Assembly: GCA_025449115.1 (NCBI GenBank)
Contig: JAHLKC010000086.1
Location: 62,001-126,000 of the forward strand
DNA length: 64,000 nucleotides
Direction: 5' to 3'
Source of the DNA: Chytridium lagenaria
Lineage: Eukaryota > Chytridiomycota > Chytridiomycetes > Chytridiales > Chytridiaceae
Shown: in pieces, positions 11,501 to 22,440 of the stretch
How positions within the stretch are numbered: the stretch's first letter is position 1
Layout: every line of letters starts with the position of its first letter
The notes under the pieces: generated by a model
The model's input: only the letters and a program-made list of their open reading frames with translations
Database searches by the model: none
What the model was told of the DNA's origin: nothing
Position numbers and translations under genes: made by a program

Positions 11501-13172
11501 CAAGAATGATGCGTAGAGACTTCCCGACGGTTTGGATGAGAAGAGGGTTGGTTAAATAATGAATGAGGTGGTCTTGCGGGAATATTTTGGTGGTTGAAGT
11601 TGTTGGATAAAGGTTGAATGGGTTGGTGCTGTGACAATATTTAGTGGAAAAAGGCTGAAGTTCTCATACCATGATTTTGTCGTGGCTGTTGTACGCGGTT
11701 TGATATTTCCTGTGGCTGATGTCTGTGTCGATTGATAGGTGATGGCAGTCTTCTCGGTGACGGCGGTCTTCGCTGAATGACATCCTCAAGCGTGGGTATA
11801 GGAATCTCATCATCATCTAAATAATCATGTCGTCGATTCTGCTGGCGTCGAGGCGGTGGATCATTTCTCGGAGGTTGACCTCTCGCCTTTGCACGACTTT
11901 CTGCTGGTGCTGCGTTGCGCTGCCGAGATTTACCGCGACCTCGATCAATTTGATCGTCCTCGTCCATATCCACGAAGCGTCGATTCACAGGAGGAGAATT
12001 CGCTTGCCCTCCAAGTCTAGCTGGTTCCACGATGCCATCGAGTCGAGTCCCGTTCCGTAATGTTCTAAATCGCCAAAGACGCCCCCAAAGAAAAGGAAAA
12101 AATGTCAGAACCTTGGCTCGTTGTTGTTGTTGGTTTTTATTGTCGCGTTTGAAGAAGAAAACGAAAACGGGGGGTTGTGGTACGCAAAAAGAGAAAGACG
12201 GATTACGAAAAGTATACAGACAGAATCTCAGTGAACATGCGCTCCAGACGATTTAAACGCTCCATCGGAGTTTCGGAGAGAGTTTGACCACCCAACGGCG
12301 TGATGTTGGCGGGTGTAAGCATCATGACGCCGCGTCGGATATCAACATTTCTAACTCTCACCTATCGTGGGAAAAAGTTATTACAGACGTACCATCAAGG
12401 TAGTAAGGAAAAAGCTGAGTATTCTTACTTTAAACCCTACAGGCGTGTTGATGCTAAGAGCGGGTATCCCTGTAAGCTCCATCCCAACAACATGCGTGAA
12501 TCCATCCGTCAAAATAAACCGCAAAGTATGCCTTCGAAGTTGAAGCGCACCATCATAGTCATCCTCTTCGTCGTTATTCTCAGCTTCGAATGCATCGTCT
12601 TTTTTTTGGGGTGCCGTTTTTTTCTTTGTATTGGACCGTTTCTTGCGTCGATCCAGAATATCGCTCAAGACGTCTGGTGGAATCTTCATTTCTTCCCTCA
12701 TATCGCGGATCCTATTAATAATGAGACAACATGATGGGAGTAGTCAAGTACCTGTCTAGCATTGTCCACGCTGATATGCCAATTTCCGACACTTCCCTGA
12801 TCTCAAGCACAGTCCCAGATCCTGGCCTTGTATTTGATGAGACCTTTACGACCTCGGCGGATGTAGGGTCGATGGGTGGTAATCGTGGCATCCCGCAGTC
12901 TTTAAGCGCTGTGGCGTGGACGAATTCTTGGATATGGGATGCGACGGTTGCGTTTGATGCGGGTTTGCGGTTGAGGACATGGTCTCGTACATGGATGTAA
13001 CCTGGCAAAGTTTGTTGGTTCAAGGTGAACTCTATTGTATAATGTTAAAGTAAAGGAAATCGACGCACTCACATTCGGAGAGCCATAGAGGGTCAAGGAG
13101 ATATCCTTTGCCTTCGAGGAGGTCTTTGATCGGTGGAGGGACCAGGGATGCAGAGGCATTGTGGGCCAACAT
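8587..13172 (-). CDS. RMI1: RMI1, RecQ-mediated genome instability protein 1 (BTR/STR dissolvasome OB-fold subunit)
   Basis: RMI1 stimulates topoisomerase III with RecQ/BLM/Sgs1 in double-Holliday-junction dissolution. The gene starts at ATG 13170-13172 (MLAHNASASLVPPPIKDLLE), followed by the helical DUF1767-like part (IQEFVHATALKDCGMPRLPP). OB fold 1 then spans several exons: RRHTLRFILTDGFTHVVGME, TGIPALSINTPVGFKV (about 12440-12540), then VRNVDIRRGVMMLTPANITP and LGGQTLSETPMERL (about 12270-12360). These match the LQITDG...GMEYxPIP...PG and NVxVLGGEV pattern of the family. A long disordered, basic/acidic linker follows (about 12030-9700). A C-terminal OB2-like region reads LCDGTAVLEVSLSAGF and ends with VLESKLANVDGVYVVEF and TAG at 8587-8589. 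At least ten short introns are implied. Frame changes near 11430 and 11500 look like single-base indels. Length and layout fit the longer RMI1 type with OB1-linker-OB2, not the short yeast form. Confidence 0.8.
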
Positions 13173-13589
13173 GGGGGGATTTAGCACATCGGACACCAAA
13201 AATTTGGGTTCGGATTGTGGTTTTGACCTAGTAAACTGTAGGCGATTCTTACCACGCTGGCGTCGATGCCAAGCTCGATGAGAAAACTGATATCAGCGCG
13301 AGCTTCAAAATGATGTGCTTGAGTCTGGATAAGTGTTTACTTTCTGGTTGAACTCTTAAGAAAGTCTGGCTTTGTAACATAAATGCAGAAGACACCATCC
13401 TAATCTTATGAGCAACCTCTGCCGTTCTGCATCATATATGGGCTCAACATCAGAACATTTTAAAACTCTACTGCTGTTTATGCCGTTATGCCCAGAATCA
13501 TTCTACTAGAGTTGTCGTTTTGATGATGGCATCGTCAAACAGCCAAGTTGTCATCTTGCACTGGTTTTCCATTTTCAATTTAAACCACA
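13173..13589. promoter_or_regulatory. divergent intergenic region between RMI1 and TIM54
   Basis: The two genes start head to head, 417 bp apart, so both promoters should lie here. I see no clear TATA element or recognised operator. Short open frames on both strands look non-coding. Confidence 0.45.
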
Positions 13590-14911
13590 ATGCCCTGGTC
13601 AGAACAGCTACTGCAAAAGGCGAAATCCTACATCCCAAGGCAAGTATCGATGCTCTTCTTCCGATTAGCTCGGTCATTCTCAGTATTGCATGTCTAACTC
13701 TTCTGTTCATCATGTACGTACCACTCTACGCCTAACCTGACGGGGGATCCACAAATTGGCATTTTATATTTTATAGTCGAGGATGGCTGATCTTCATCGG
13801 AACTACGTCCACCTTCACATCCCTCGTAGCCTACGACAAGTACATGCTGAATCGGGTCCGGAAAGATCTTGAGACGAGAGCGGGCGAGATTGGGGCAGAG
13901 CCGCTGCAATTCCATGAGATGCCGCGAAAGGTGTCGGTCTACATCTCGTCGGGAGATTGGCCGAGGTATTGGTTTACGGAATATGTTAAGCCAGGTAAGA
14001 AGGATATTTATAGTGTATCTTTTTATTTAAAAAGTCTGCCGACTTTTTTTTACATTAATGCAATTTAAAGTGTTTGACGCTGCTGCACTCGACTACGACC
14101 TCATTGAGCCCAAAAAGGCTGGTCAAGTGAGGGCAATGCTCCGAGATCGCATTTGGGACGGTCGCGACGAGTTATCTCGTCGTAGAAAGGAGGATGAGGA
14201 TAAGCGCCGATCATCGAGACGGTCAACGTGGTCCTTTATGGGCCAGACCATGTCAGACGAGGACTTGGGTTTAATGGGCAACGTCTTGAGAGATTTGAGT
14301 TTAAGACCAAAGTACGACATAAAGGAAGGTATCATTGCCATTGGACCTGAGGCATGGAGGGAGACGCTGCAGGGATTGAATGATGGGTGTGTCGCGCCAC
14401 GGGCATACCCATACACGGATCGTGAGCTATTTGCAATGCTTCCTCCTGAACCCACGGTTCCTGATTTTGGTGAGAAGCCAGCAAGAGCACAAAAGAAGGA
14501 AATTGAGGCGGCCGAGGAGGCAAGAAAGAAATGGGGTCAAGAAAGAACGCCATTGTGGAGAACCGCGCCATGTATCCAGTTCTTGAACGCGAAAACTCGG
14601 CCTTCCCTGCATGGTTTCAACCGCCACCCGTGGGATATATTGCTGGACGGAATTTGATCGGATGGGGCCATTTCCCGCATCGTATCTATTGTTGGTTCAC
14701 GTCACGGAAACTGATGAAAGAGGTTGGGGAGGATGCGTTAGTGATTGCAAAGGGATTCACACGGCCCTTTGATGTGAGCAAGGATACGGTGCTGGGGGCC
14801 AGAGATGCCTGTGCTATTGCTGATAAGGAAAAGGACACGGAATGGGAGGATAAAGAGGCGTGGAAAGGTCCTCGATCTGAAGTGGTGGAAAGGCTCGCAA
14901 TGTACGCGTGA
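13590..14911 (+). CDS. TIM54: TIM54, subunit of the mitochondrial TIM22 carrier translocase
   Basis: Tim54 is an inner-membrane subunit of the TIM22 complex. Exon 1 starts at ATG 13590 (MPWSEQLLQKAKSYIP). Exon 2 (13777-13994) opens with SRGWLIFIGTTSTFTSLVAY, the single transmembrane segment preceded by the family's PSR-W motif, then DKYMLNR and MPRKVSVYISSGDWPRYWFT with EYVKP. Exon 3 (from 14071) carries VFDAAALDYDLIEPKKAGQV, GIIAIGPEAWRETLQG and, after a one-base frame change at a GGGG run (14533-14536), PPVGYIAGRNLIGW and the RIY-FT-R conserved C-terminal block. It stops at TGA 14909-14911. Intron 1 is a GC-AG intron (13640-13776) and intron 2 is GT-AG (13995-14070). The frame change sits in a highly conserved protein, so an assembly indel is likely. 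It is divergent to RMI1 and convergent, only 30 bp apart, to the Fanzor-type gene. Confidence 0.88.
13640..13776 (+). other. GC-AG intron in TIM54
   Basis: The exon ends CCCAAG and the intron begins GCAAGT, the classic AG|GCAAGT form of the minor GC donor. It ends TTTTATAG before TCGAGG. Joining gives PSRGWLIF in frame, matching the PSRNW-type motif of Tim54. The nearest GT donor (about 13713) would add a segment with no counterpart in the family. Confidence 0.75.
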
Positions 14912-14941
14912 TATGACAGTAATACATACATAGAAAAATTT

Positions 14942-16045
14942 TTACCTGATGAACTCTCCAACTACATCCAAGCGATACGCAAAAAGGCCTAAAACGACAG
15001 GAGCCTTTGGCTCCAGACTTTGTAATTGATGAGAAATAAAATTTCTCTCTCCCATTGTCTTCCGAATCTTGCGAACTTGCCATAGAGCCCGTAAAACGTT
15101 ATCCCTCGCAATGTTGCAGCATGCGTTGGCCTCCCGATCAAGACATGCATTGCAATTGTCGCAACAAAAATTCTTTCCTCGAAACTTTGGATTGACATGA
15201 AGGCACACTGAGCATCTTATCGAAGAAAAGGGTTCGCATCCCAGAATCAAGGCAGACTTTGTGAACGACAACGCATCAATCAACTTGTCTCGAAGACTGG
15301 TGTGCGATAGGCTGCATAGAACGTCCTTAGATGACCTCGGCAACTCGTTAGATCCACCCTTCTTCTTAAATTCGTCAACTTTAAAGTCTGGGAGAAAAGT
15401 GATGGGCATCGCTGAGAGGTAGCGAATGATTGCCTTGTGAACACGCTCAACCTCGCGTCGAATCAGTGAAGGTATCCTTTCCATATCGTCGAGCTTGCTC
15501 AATAAAACCCGTTCTTTGTTAGAGTCAATTTGCCGTTGTCGCATCTTGATCTTGATGGACTCCTTGTGCGTAGCGACGGCCGAGGAATGTTTTCGAAATT
15601 CCTCCAAGCTTTGCTCAAACGCTTCAGCATTGCCGCTTTCCAAAGAATTAATTAGACCATCTCGAGAAGAATTGACTTTTTCCATTGCGGCGGTGACCTC
15701 TTCATCATGATTTAGGTAAGCATCCATCTCTGATTGCAATGATGCGCTTTTCTTGCTCCAATTTCTAATTTTGCCTGCGGTAAGGACTCCAAACTTCATC
15801 GTATCGCCGTTGCTCTGGACAAATGCAGCCACTGGTCTTAGGCCTAGGTCACCGGAAGTCCACAGCTCAGAGTTTTGACGCCGTCGCTGGTTGCCTCGAG
15901 AGGGGGACCGCATCACCCATAGGAGATCTCCAAAACTGTTCTTTTCAAACTTTTTTAGCTCGGGAGGATCGAGTTCAGGGTTAAAACTCCAAGGTAAATC
16001 GCACGGAAGCAGATTTTCCTCTATCTTCTTCTCTGCTAACCTCAT
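14942..16045 (-). other. Fanzor/TnpB nuclease core: split RuvC plus C4 zinc ribbon
   Basis: This single open frame of 367 codons (some of the first may be intron-flanked) contains the full order of TnpB-family motifs. RuvC-I is GDLGLRPVAAF at codons 65-75, with catalytic-position Asp66 (about 15848-15850). RuvC-II is at ITFLPDFKVDEF (codons 215-226), where the family has Glu and this has Asp220. The approach to the ribbon, GCEPFSS, matches the VxEAYTS pattern. The zinc ribbon is C278-x2-C281 (CSVC) and C295-x2-C298 (CDNC). RuvC-III is LDREANACCNI, with Asp303. A Lys/Arg-rich helical segment lies between RuvC-I and II. In the family these domains perform RNA-guided DNA cleavage; activity here is not shown by sequence alone. 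Confidence 0.85.
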
Positions 16046-19000
16046 TTTGGCCCTTTCTTCTAAGAGCCATTTGCGCGTCTCTCTCCATTCACCATCTTTT
16101 CAACAAGATTAGCCTGATGCAAAAGTGAAAAGAAAAAAGGAAACATGCAACTTACTAGGACCTCCCAACTTTCGGGCCTTCTTTTCTTGACAAACCGTCT
16201 TATTCTTCCGTGATTTTGTCGCATATCCCTTTTTCTTAAATATCTTGTCCTTTTCCTTTGAATCTAATATCATTTAAATTTAAAAGACCAATTGAATAAA
16301 TGAATTAAAAGAACTCTATTACTTACCAATATATGGAAGGAGCACGGAGGATGGAGGAAATTTTAGAGGCACGTACAGAAAAGGCGTCTCATCTTCCACA
16401 TAGATTCTTCCCTCCCCAAAATTCACCGGTAATGTAGAGCAAGCTGACGGCGGGAACACCAAATCAGATTTGGTACTAAAAGTGTATTCATGCTTGTCGT
16501 GCAGATTGACCTTAATACTGTCTAGATGCCGAAACCGTTCATTTGCGGCTGGCCGAAAGCCCTTATCTGATGTGACTTTCCAACCGTGACGAGAATCGTA
16601 GTTGAATGAAATGTCTCGCGCAGGCAACGGGATGAAATGTTCCCGCAAGGGAAGGGAAACAGCAAAGTCTGGCATTAAAATCCCATCTCCCTCAACTTTG
16701 AAGTGTCGGCGGAACGAGGGGTGACCAAATATATCCCTTGTCTGCCCTTTGGAGGCTTATTCTTGATCCAGCTTGATATCCGTCCTTGTAAATTAGCCAT
16801 CAGACTATGAATAACATCTCCTGGCAAATCGGTTCCGATCTCCCCAGCGTAATCTTCCAATTCATTCAAGTATTTCATCAATCCCGTCCCAGCGCCAGAA
16901 ACGACCCAAGTGAACTCGTAAGTCTAAAACCTTGCTTTTAAAAGATTCTGAAGCAGTAACCTTTAGTGATTGTAAAACTGGCAGAGTGCTGCTTGTATCG
17001 CTTGGGTTTTTTGAGCTCTAGTCTCTCTAGCTGATGGTAGTTCTAACGGAGCTTATCTTTCTTAATGTCAACAGACACTTGAATGCAGAAAAAGTCGTAA
17101 TAGCTGTGGTGTTTCATTGACCCCACTCAACGATGCGGACGACAAGATTGACTTTACATACTTGTAGGAATCCGGAAAGACGCCGTGTTTGGAGTGATGA
17201 TAGACAGTTCAAGAGACTTGTTGAATAAACCGTAAAGAATATGGCGATCGATTTTGTTGAGTTTTGGCAAGAGAACAATGGTTTCTCCCAGCCACTGAAA
17301 GCGAAACGTCAGGCCCCCAAATGCAATCTTGACGACTGGCAAGCAATGCTGGGACTGATCGACCTCCACTTAAGTGATGTTGCGAGACCCTCAAAAGCTC
17401 CCTCTTGAGACATAATTTTGCTTCTCTCAAGGAAAACCGTTCAGATGATGTGCTCTCTTGTTTCTTGATAACAGACGGGTCCACATATCTAAATCCATCC
17501 CCTTTTCTTCCAGAATGTGCATGTTTTAAAATTCGCGCGGCTTGCGAAAGATGTGGTTGAGCAATCGAATAATGGCCCTGACTCCTTCAAAGTTGCCATA
17601 GGGTCTCCACACATCCTTTGCAATGTCAACATTTAAGAAATAAGATTCCCCGTCAACAGTGACCTTGAAAAATGTTTGCGGTTTCTGGCCTTTCCTTTCA
17701 CCCTCCATTCCCTCCACTCCCTCCATCAGATCTTCCCCACCTCCTTCGCCTTCATCCAAACCACCCATCACGTCATCCTTCTCAGCGCCCGTAATTCCTT
17801 TCTCCGCACAATCACTTTCGCTATTGCTGTCACTGCTGCTATCACTAGAGCTATCCCATCATCTATTGACGTTTGATGGCTGTTTTGTTAATCCTCAGCC
17901 ACGTTCACGTCAACATCAGTGATTTTGATCACGTCCTGAATCTCAAGTCGCGTCTGATCCATGTCCCGCGTGAACACAGCCATGGTTGATTCAACCCAAA
18001 GAAAATGGTAGCAATAATAAAGATTATTCTGTTCCTGAGCTCTACTTGTTGATGCTCTCTCGATTACCACCAGGTATCTGTAAAATATCTTCTAGAATCA
18101 CCTGATAAATGTGATGAAGACACCTTAAAGAATCTTCAGGCACATTTAGACGTAAGGTGGAAAACATTGACGCGAGAAAGCTTTGAGAATAGTTGCAAGT
18201 GTCCAGACTTATAGAGGGTGGAGGGAGTAGAATGTCTTTAGGCACGAAAAGGACTTGCGCAGGGAATTCAGAGATCAACACATCTTCGGCCGCAATGAAA
18301 ACCTTAGCAAAGCAATTCAAGACAAACTTTCCGAGGCGCATGACTTTGGCAGCTTCCAGGCCATAGCGGTGTAGCTTGTTGACAAAATCCTTTGTGGCAG
18401 AGCTAGGATTATCAAAGGGGTCGAATAGAGCTCTACTCTTCATTCCCTTTTTGTAGCTCTTTGGATCCGTAGACATTAGCGGGAGCTTCAAGTGGGAGTA
18501 AAAAACATCCTTTTCTCCACCCTTCTTGACCTGACCCTCGTCATCAAATCTTAACCTCCTCTTCCCAGTCTTTTGCTGAACACGACCCTCTCCTGGCAAG
18601 CCGGTCATTGACAATAATTTAACCTCGTGTATCCAGTCGCTGAGACCAACACCACACCATGACCTCCAACCTTCACAGCGGCAGATGCGGGCGCCTGGCT
18701 CTCTATCATCTCTACGTCCGCTAAGAATGACGGCCCTCATCATCACCTTTCTCCTCCTCATCACCTTTTCCTCGAGCACCGCGTAATAGTTGTGCAAAGG
18801 CGTATGCCGAGTTTCAATCCGCTGACGAAAACGAGAAGAGTCACTCTTGGGAGCGATGTTGGTGCTACTTCTTGACCGCGGTCGGGTCTTGACAAATAGC
18901 AAAGCACGGCAAGGCGCAGGCAAAGGAGGAGTCTGAGCCAGAGTGGAAGGCACTTGGAGAACGAGGAGAATGTCGTTCAAAGGATTTTGAAGCGTGTCAA

Positions 19001-21683
19001 GTGCATTGGGGCTCATGATAATGTTGAGGCGAAAAACGTCGTGAGGGTGCAACCCTATATCTTGACCAATAACCAAACTACCATTAGCGAGATCTTTAAA
19101 CAAGTTTCGTCTGATCCAAAATGGTAAAGATCTACAAAGTAAAGGAGGTTAAGCATTTAAAAAATGCAAGGGAGGCTTACAGTGAGGCATTGTTGTCATG
19201 ACGTTGGTAACCAAAGCACGTAAGGGCATCCACTAATTCTCGAAAAGTCATGCTGTGGTTGTGTCTGGACTTGAGGCTGCTCTTTGACTTGTAATGCTTA
19301 TGCAGCAACATCTCAAGCAAAGCCTGTCCCCTCCCCAAAATATGCTGAGTATGCTGATGCATCAGACGTAGAAAGAGAAACGGCAGAAGAGAATGAAAAG
19401 ACGAGGCCGTTTGTATTTGTGCTTGGGAAGCGATCTGTTTTAAAACATATAAAATGTATGAGAAAGAAATATTTGGATGGATAGAGATATAGAGCCAAGA
19501 GCAATCACACCTCCATGTAAACTTCATCCTTTTTATTGTAGACGTCCGAAATTCCTGCAATAGAAGATTGCACCCCTATTAAAATAATTAGAAAAGATCT
19601 AGAGTTGATGAGTTCCACCTTGTTCAAAGAAACTACCCTGACTTTTGTAGACACTGTGCCGTAGCTGATCAACTTGAGCAATATCCAATAGGTAGTAACT
19701 GCAATGTTCCCTCTCGCCTCTCTTGGATCCAGGGCAGAGAACCGCTTGCATATGACAACCTTCCAAACAGATGGATGAGACTTTGGCATGTCCGTTCAGA
19801 ATGGCCCCTAATCGTCTCGGAGGCAATGGGATGCCTTGCGTTATACCCAGGTGTCATAAAATATCCTCGTTTGCCGACATTGTATAGTCGAACAATCCTC
19901 CCAGTCATACTGCCGCTACAGTCAAACTCGGCCAGACCTTGTAGAACTGACAGGCCTGAAACACGAGGCTTTTTGACACCTTCAAGCTTGGTCATTGCTT
20001 CTTGAACAGAAAGTCGTCGATCGGAAAACAAGAATGAGCAAATATGCCAAGACGTGTAAGATTGGCAGCTTGGGTGTGCTGAGACGCGACACCCAAGCAT
20101 CACGGAGTAGACTGATATCGACTCCTGTAATTAAAATAGATAATAAGATTAAAATGGGACAGATGTTGGATATCAAAATACTTCAAGTTGAGCTTAATAA
20201 ATTACCTGAAGCAAGTGGACCTCTAGTGATGGTATCAATCTTTCTTCAAAGCTGCTGCAAGACCAATTGAAAGGATGGGGCATATTTGCGTAGCAAACTC
20301 GTAGAATAAAGCAGCTCTCCTTAGCTGATCGTGATCAATATCCATCTGATATGTGACATCGTATTGTTCCATGTTGCCCTTAAAGGCGGAACGTGAGCCA
20401 AGATCAGACAGCAACTTGCCAGAAAACACTGATTGGATCCGCTGCATTTCAGTGGTATCGATCATACTGTTAGGGTTGTTGAAGAGCATCATTAATGTCT
20501 CGGCTTGGCGGTTCGCATCGGAGGTTGTTTCTGATTTCTCAACATCAGCAAATAAGTGAACTTGGTGTCAAGAAGTCCTGCCAGAGAAATTCACGTTCTA
20601 TATGCGGCCAAAATCGCTCAAGCCTCTTGGTTAAGATGGAATGATTTTGATCAAAAAAATCCTTATCCAGGGGTGCCCTAGCCATTGCTATCAAAGCCAA
20701 ACGGCTCCAACTCTTGACGGTAATATGATGTTTGTCCAAATCAAGCCTTGGATGGATGGATCCCTTCTTCTCCCATTTTTCAAGATCTTTTGAAGGTCTC
20801 AAAGTGGAGTTGAAGAAGGGTCGATGTCTGATAAGGCGTGCCGGGTGATTGAGTCCTTGCACTGAACAAAGTTGCTGATCTCGAATAGCAGACGTGGAGG
20901 CAAAGGCACGATCCCATAAGTAACTATGTATGCAACCTTTTTCCCAGCAGCTCTGAACATAAAATACTCTAGAGTCGTGAGAAAGATAGCCCACGCGTCA
21001 CTGATCCTCAAGTCAGAGCACTCCTCCTCATGGGCTGCATCGGTTGACAAGACACGTGGGCAGTATTTGTTGAGCTCTGAAATAAAAGGTACAGCAAATA
21101 TCCTGTGACTGGTGCTCTTGTTGGTGTCAATATCAGCAATCACGTTTAGGAAGCGTGACAGAATCTGGCCAGTCATGGTTTGATCGTCAGCCCCATAGAT
21201 TTGTCCTTTAGGGCACTCCAGTAAATGCATGGCTACCTCCATGTGTGCCAGATCCAGAAGTGAATCTAATATAAGATTTAGTATTATATTCCGAAAGAAG
21301 AAAAACCAGTAAATAAAAATATAGCACATACCTAGAAGGGGCTGAGGGTATTTGAATCCAACATCTCTTTTGAAATCCTGAAGAAGTCTTTGAAAGGCGG
21401 CACGTGAAGAAACTTTTTGAACGCGCTCTAGATAACCCTGTGCCGTCGTTGGGATCGTCTTTCCTGACACAACTTTCAGGTAACATTTTGTTTCAGCAGA
21501 GAGAGTATCGAGGAATCCATGTTTGCAGTGATGAAATCGATAGTCCAAACTACTAGAGTTGACCTTAAAGTCTGCCTCATTATCGATATCTTCTGCATCC
21601 TTTCCGTGCGGCTTTTTTGGTCGCTTTGGGTTTCTCTCTCCACCCTCAACGTCTTGAAACCCCTTTTGCCTTTTAGGCGGCAT
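14942..21683 (-). CDS. Fanzor-type (eukaryotic TnpB-like) RuvC nuclease with a very long N-terminal region
   Basis: The C-terminal 1.1 kb (14942-16045) is an uninterrupted Fanzor/TnpB nuclease core, described separately. Upstream exons on the same strand read in order. They start with MPPKRQKGFQDVEGG at 21683 and RFHHCKHGFLDTLSAETKC, then AAFQRLLQDFKRDVG, HMEVAMHLLECPKGQIYG and WAIFLTTLEYFMFRAAGKK. The next groups are KRLERFWPHIEREFLWQDF (about 20600), QRIQSVFSGKLLSDLGSRS, KLEGVKKPRVSGLSVLQGL (about 19950), a 350-residue exon (18042-19103), an acidic segment EGEGGGEDLMEGVEG (about 17720), FFKVTVDGESYFLNVDIAKD, LNELEDYAGEIGTDLPGDV, and WKVTSDKGFRPAANERFRHL, which leads into the nuclease. Junctions look like short introns plus some one-base frame changes. 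If it is a single gene the product exceeds about 1,500 residues, longer than most Fanzors as I recall them. The alternative is two adjacent genes split near 18 kb. It may be a mobile-element gene or a domesticated one. The 3' end abuts TIM54 convergently. Confidence 0.65.
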
Positions 21684-21792
21684 GGTGTGAAACCGCGAAG
21701 CTTAATGACGGATTGATGGACGACTATGGGAGGTGAAGAGGTGAAGAACGACAGACTCGTTGACGAAAATTGACGGACTGCGATGGAGAAGT

Positions 21793-22084
21793 CGAATAAA
21801 TTGACGGTTAGGTAACGGAGAAATAGGTGGAGAAGCAAAGATGCGGCTACCGATGGAATAACGGACACGCGAATGAATAAAACGCCAGACAACGATGGAG
21901 AAGTGAAGGATGGATTGACCGGATGAGGTGGAGAGGTGAAGGACTGCTGCGTTGATAAACGTCGACGAATAAATTGACGGTTAGGTAACGGAGAAATAGG
22001 TGGAGAAGCAAAGATGCGTCTACCGATGGAATAACGGACACGCGAATGAATAAAATGCCAGACAACGATGGAGAAGTGAAGGAT
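21793..22084. repeat. two 119-bp direct repeats (minisatellite-like)
   Basis: Copy 1 is 21793-21911 and copy 2 is 21966-22084. They start CGAATAAATTGACGGTTAGG and end GATGGAGAAGTGAAGGAT, with two substitutions (GCGGC/GCGTC and AAACG/AAATG). The spacer repeats parts of the unit, so the tract is a higher-order minisatellite. It lies 110 bp upstream of the Fanzor-type gene start. Confidence 0.9.
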
Positions 22085-22250
22085 AACCCTAACGCTGATG
22101 ATGATGGATGAATGACAGATGCGTCGACGAATAATCGACCGGATGAGGTGAGCGGATGGTGGGGAGTGGTGAGTGTGATGGATGCTGGGTGGAGGAAGCT
22201 ACTAACCTTTTATCAAAGTATTTGAATGTCAAGGGTTTTGACAAACCTCT

Positions 22251-22298
22251 GGTTATGTTATGTATATATAATGTGGTTATGTTATGTATATATAATGA
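22251..22298. repeat. 24-bp unit in two tandem copies
   Basis: GGTTATGTTATGTATATATA followed by ATG(T/A) occurs at 22251-22274 and 22275-22298. It is AT-rich with internal TATATATA. Confidence 0.9.
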
Positions 22299-22440
22299 TT
22301 TGTATAATGGAGAGGAAGAAGTGACGAAGGGATGTGTTATGCAACCAACCTCTGACTAAATGATGAAAGAAATATATTTAAGAATTGGTGGTCTGGTGTC
22401 CTTTTCACAAGGAATAAGTTGCATATGTTTGTGAGGTACG

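Larger units (their letters stand above)
21684..22440. other. repeat-rich region upstream of the Fanzor-type gene
   Basis: No gene is supported. It contains two 119-bp direct repeats (21793-22084), shorter related fragments (GACCGGATGAGGTG near 21918 and 22138), and two 24-bp tandem units at 22251-22298. Since the minus-strand gene starts at 21683, its promoter should lie in or near these repeats. Confidence 0.6.

Noticed and set aside
14531..14911. Separate gene starting MGSRKN
   Set aside because: It continues the TIM54 family alignment after a one-base change, so it is the TIM54 C-terminus.
22085..22096. TAACCCTAAC-like sequence as an internal telomeric repeat
   Set aside because: Only about one and a half units, inside a minisatellite tract; too short to mean anything.
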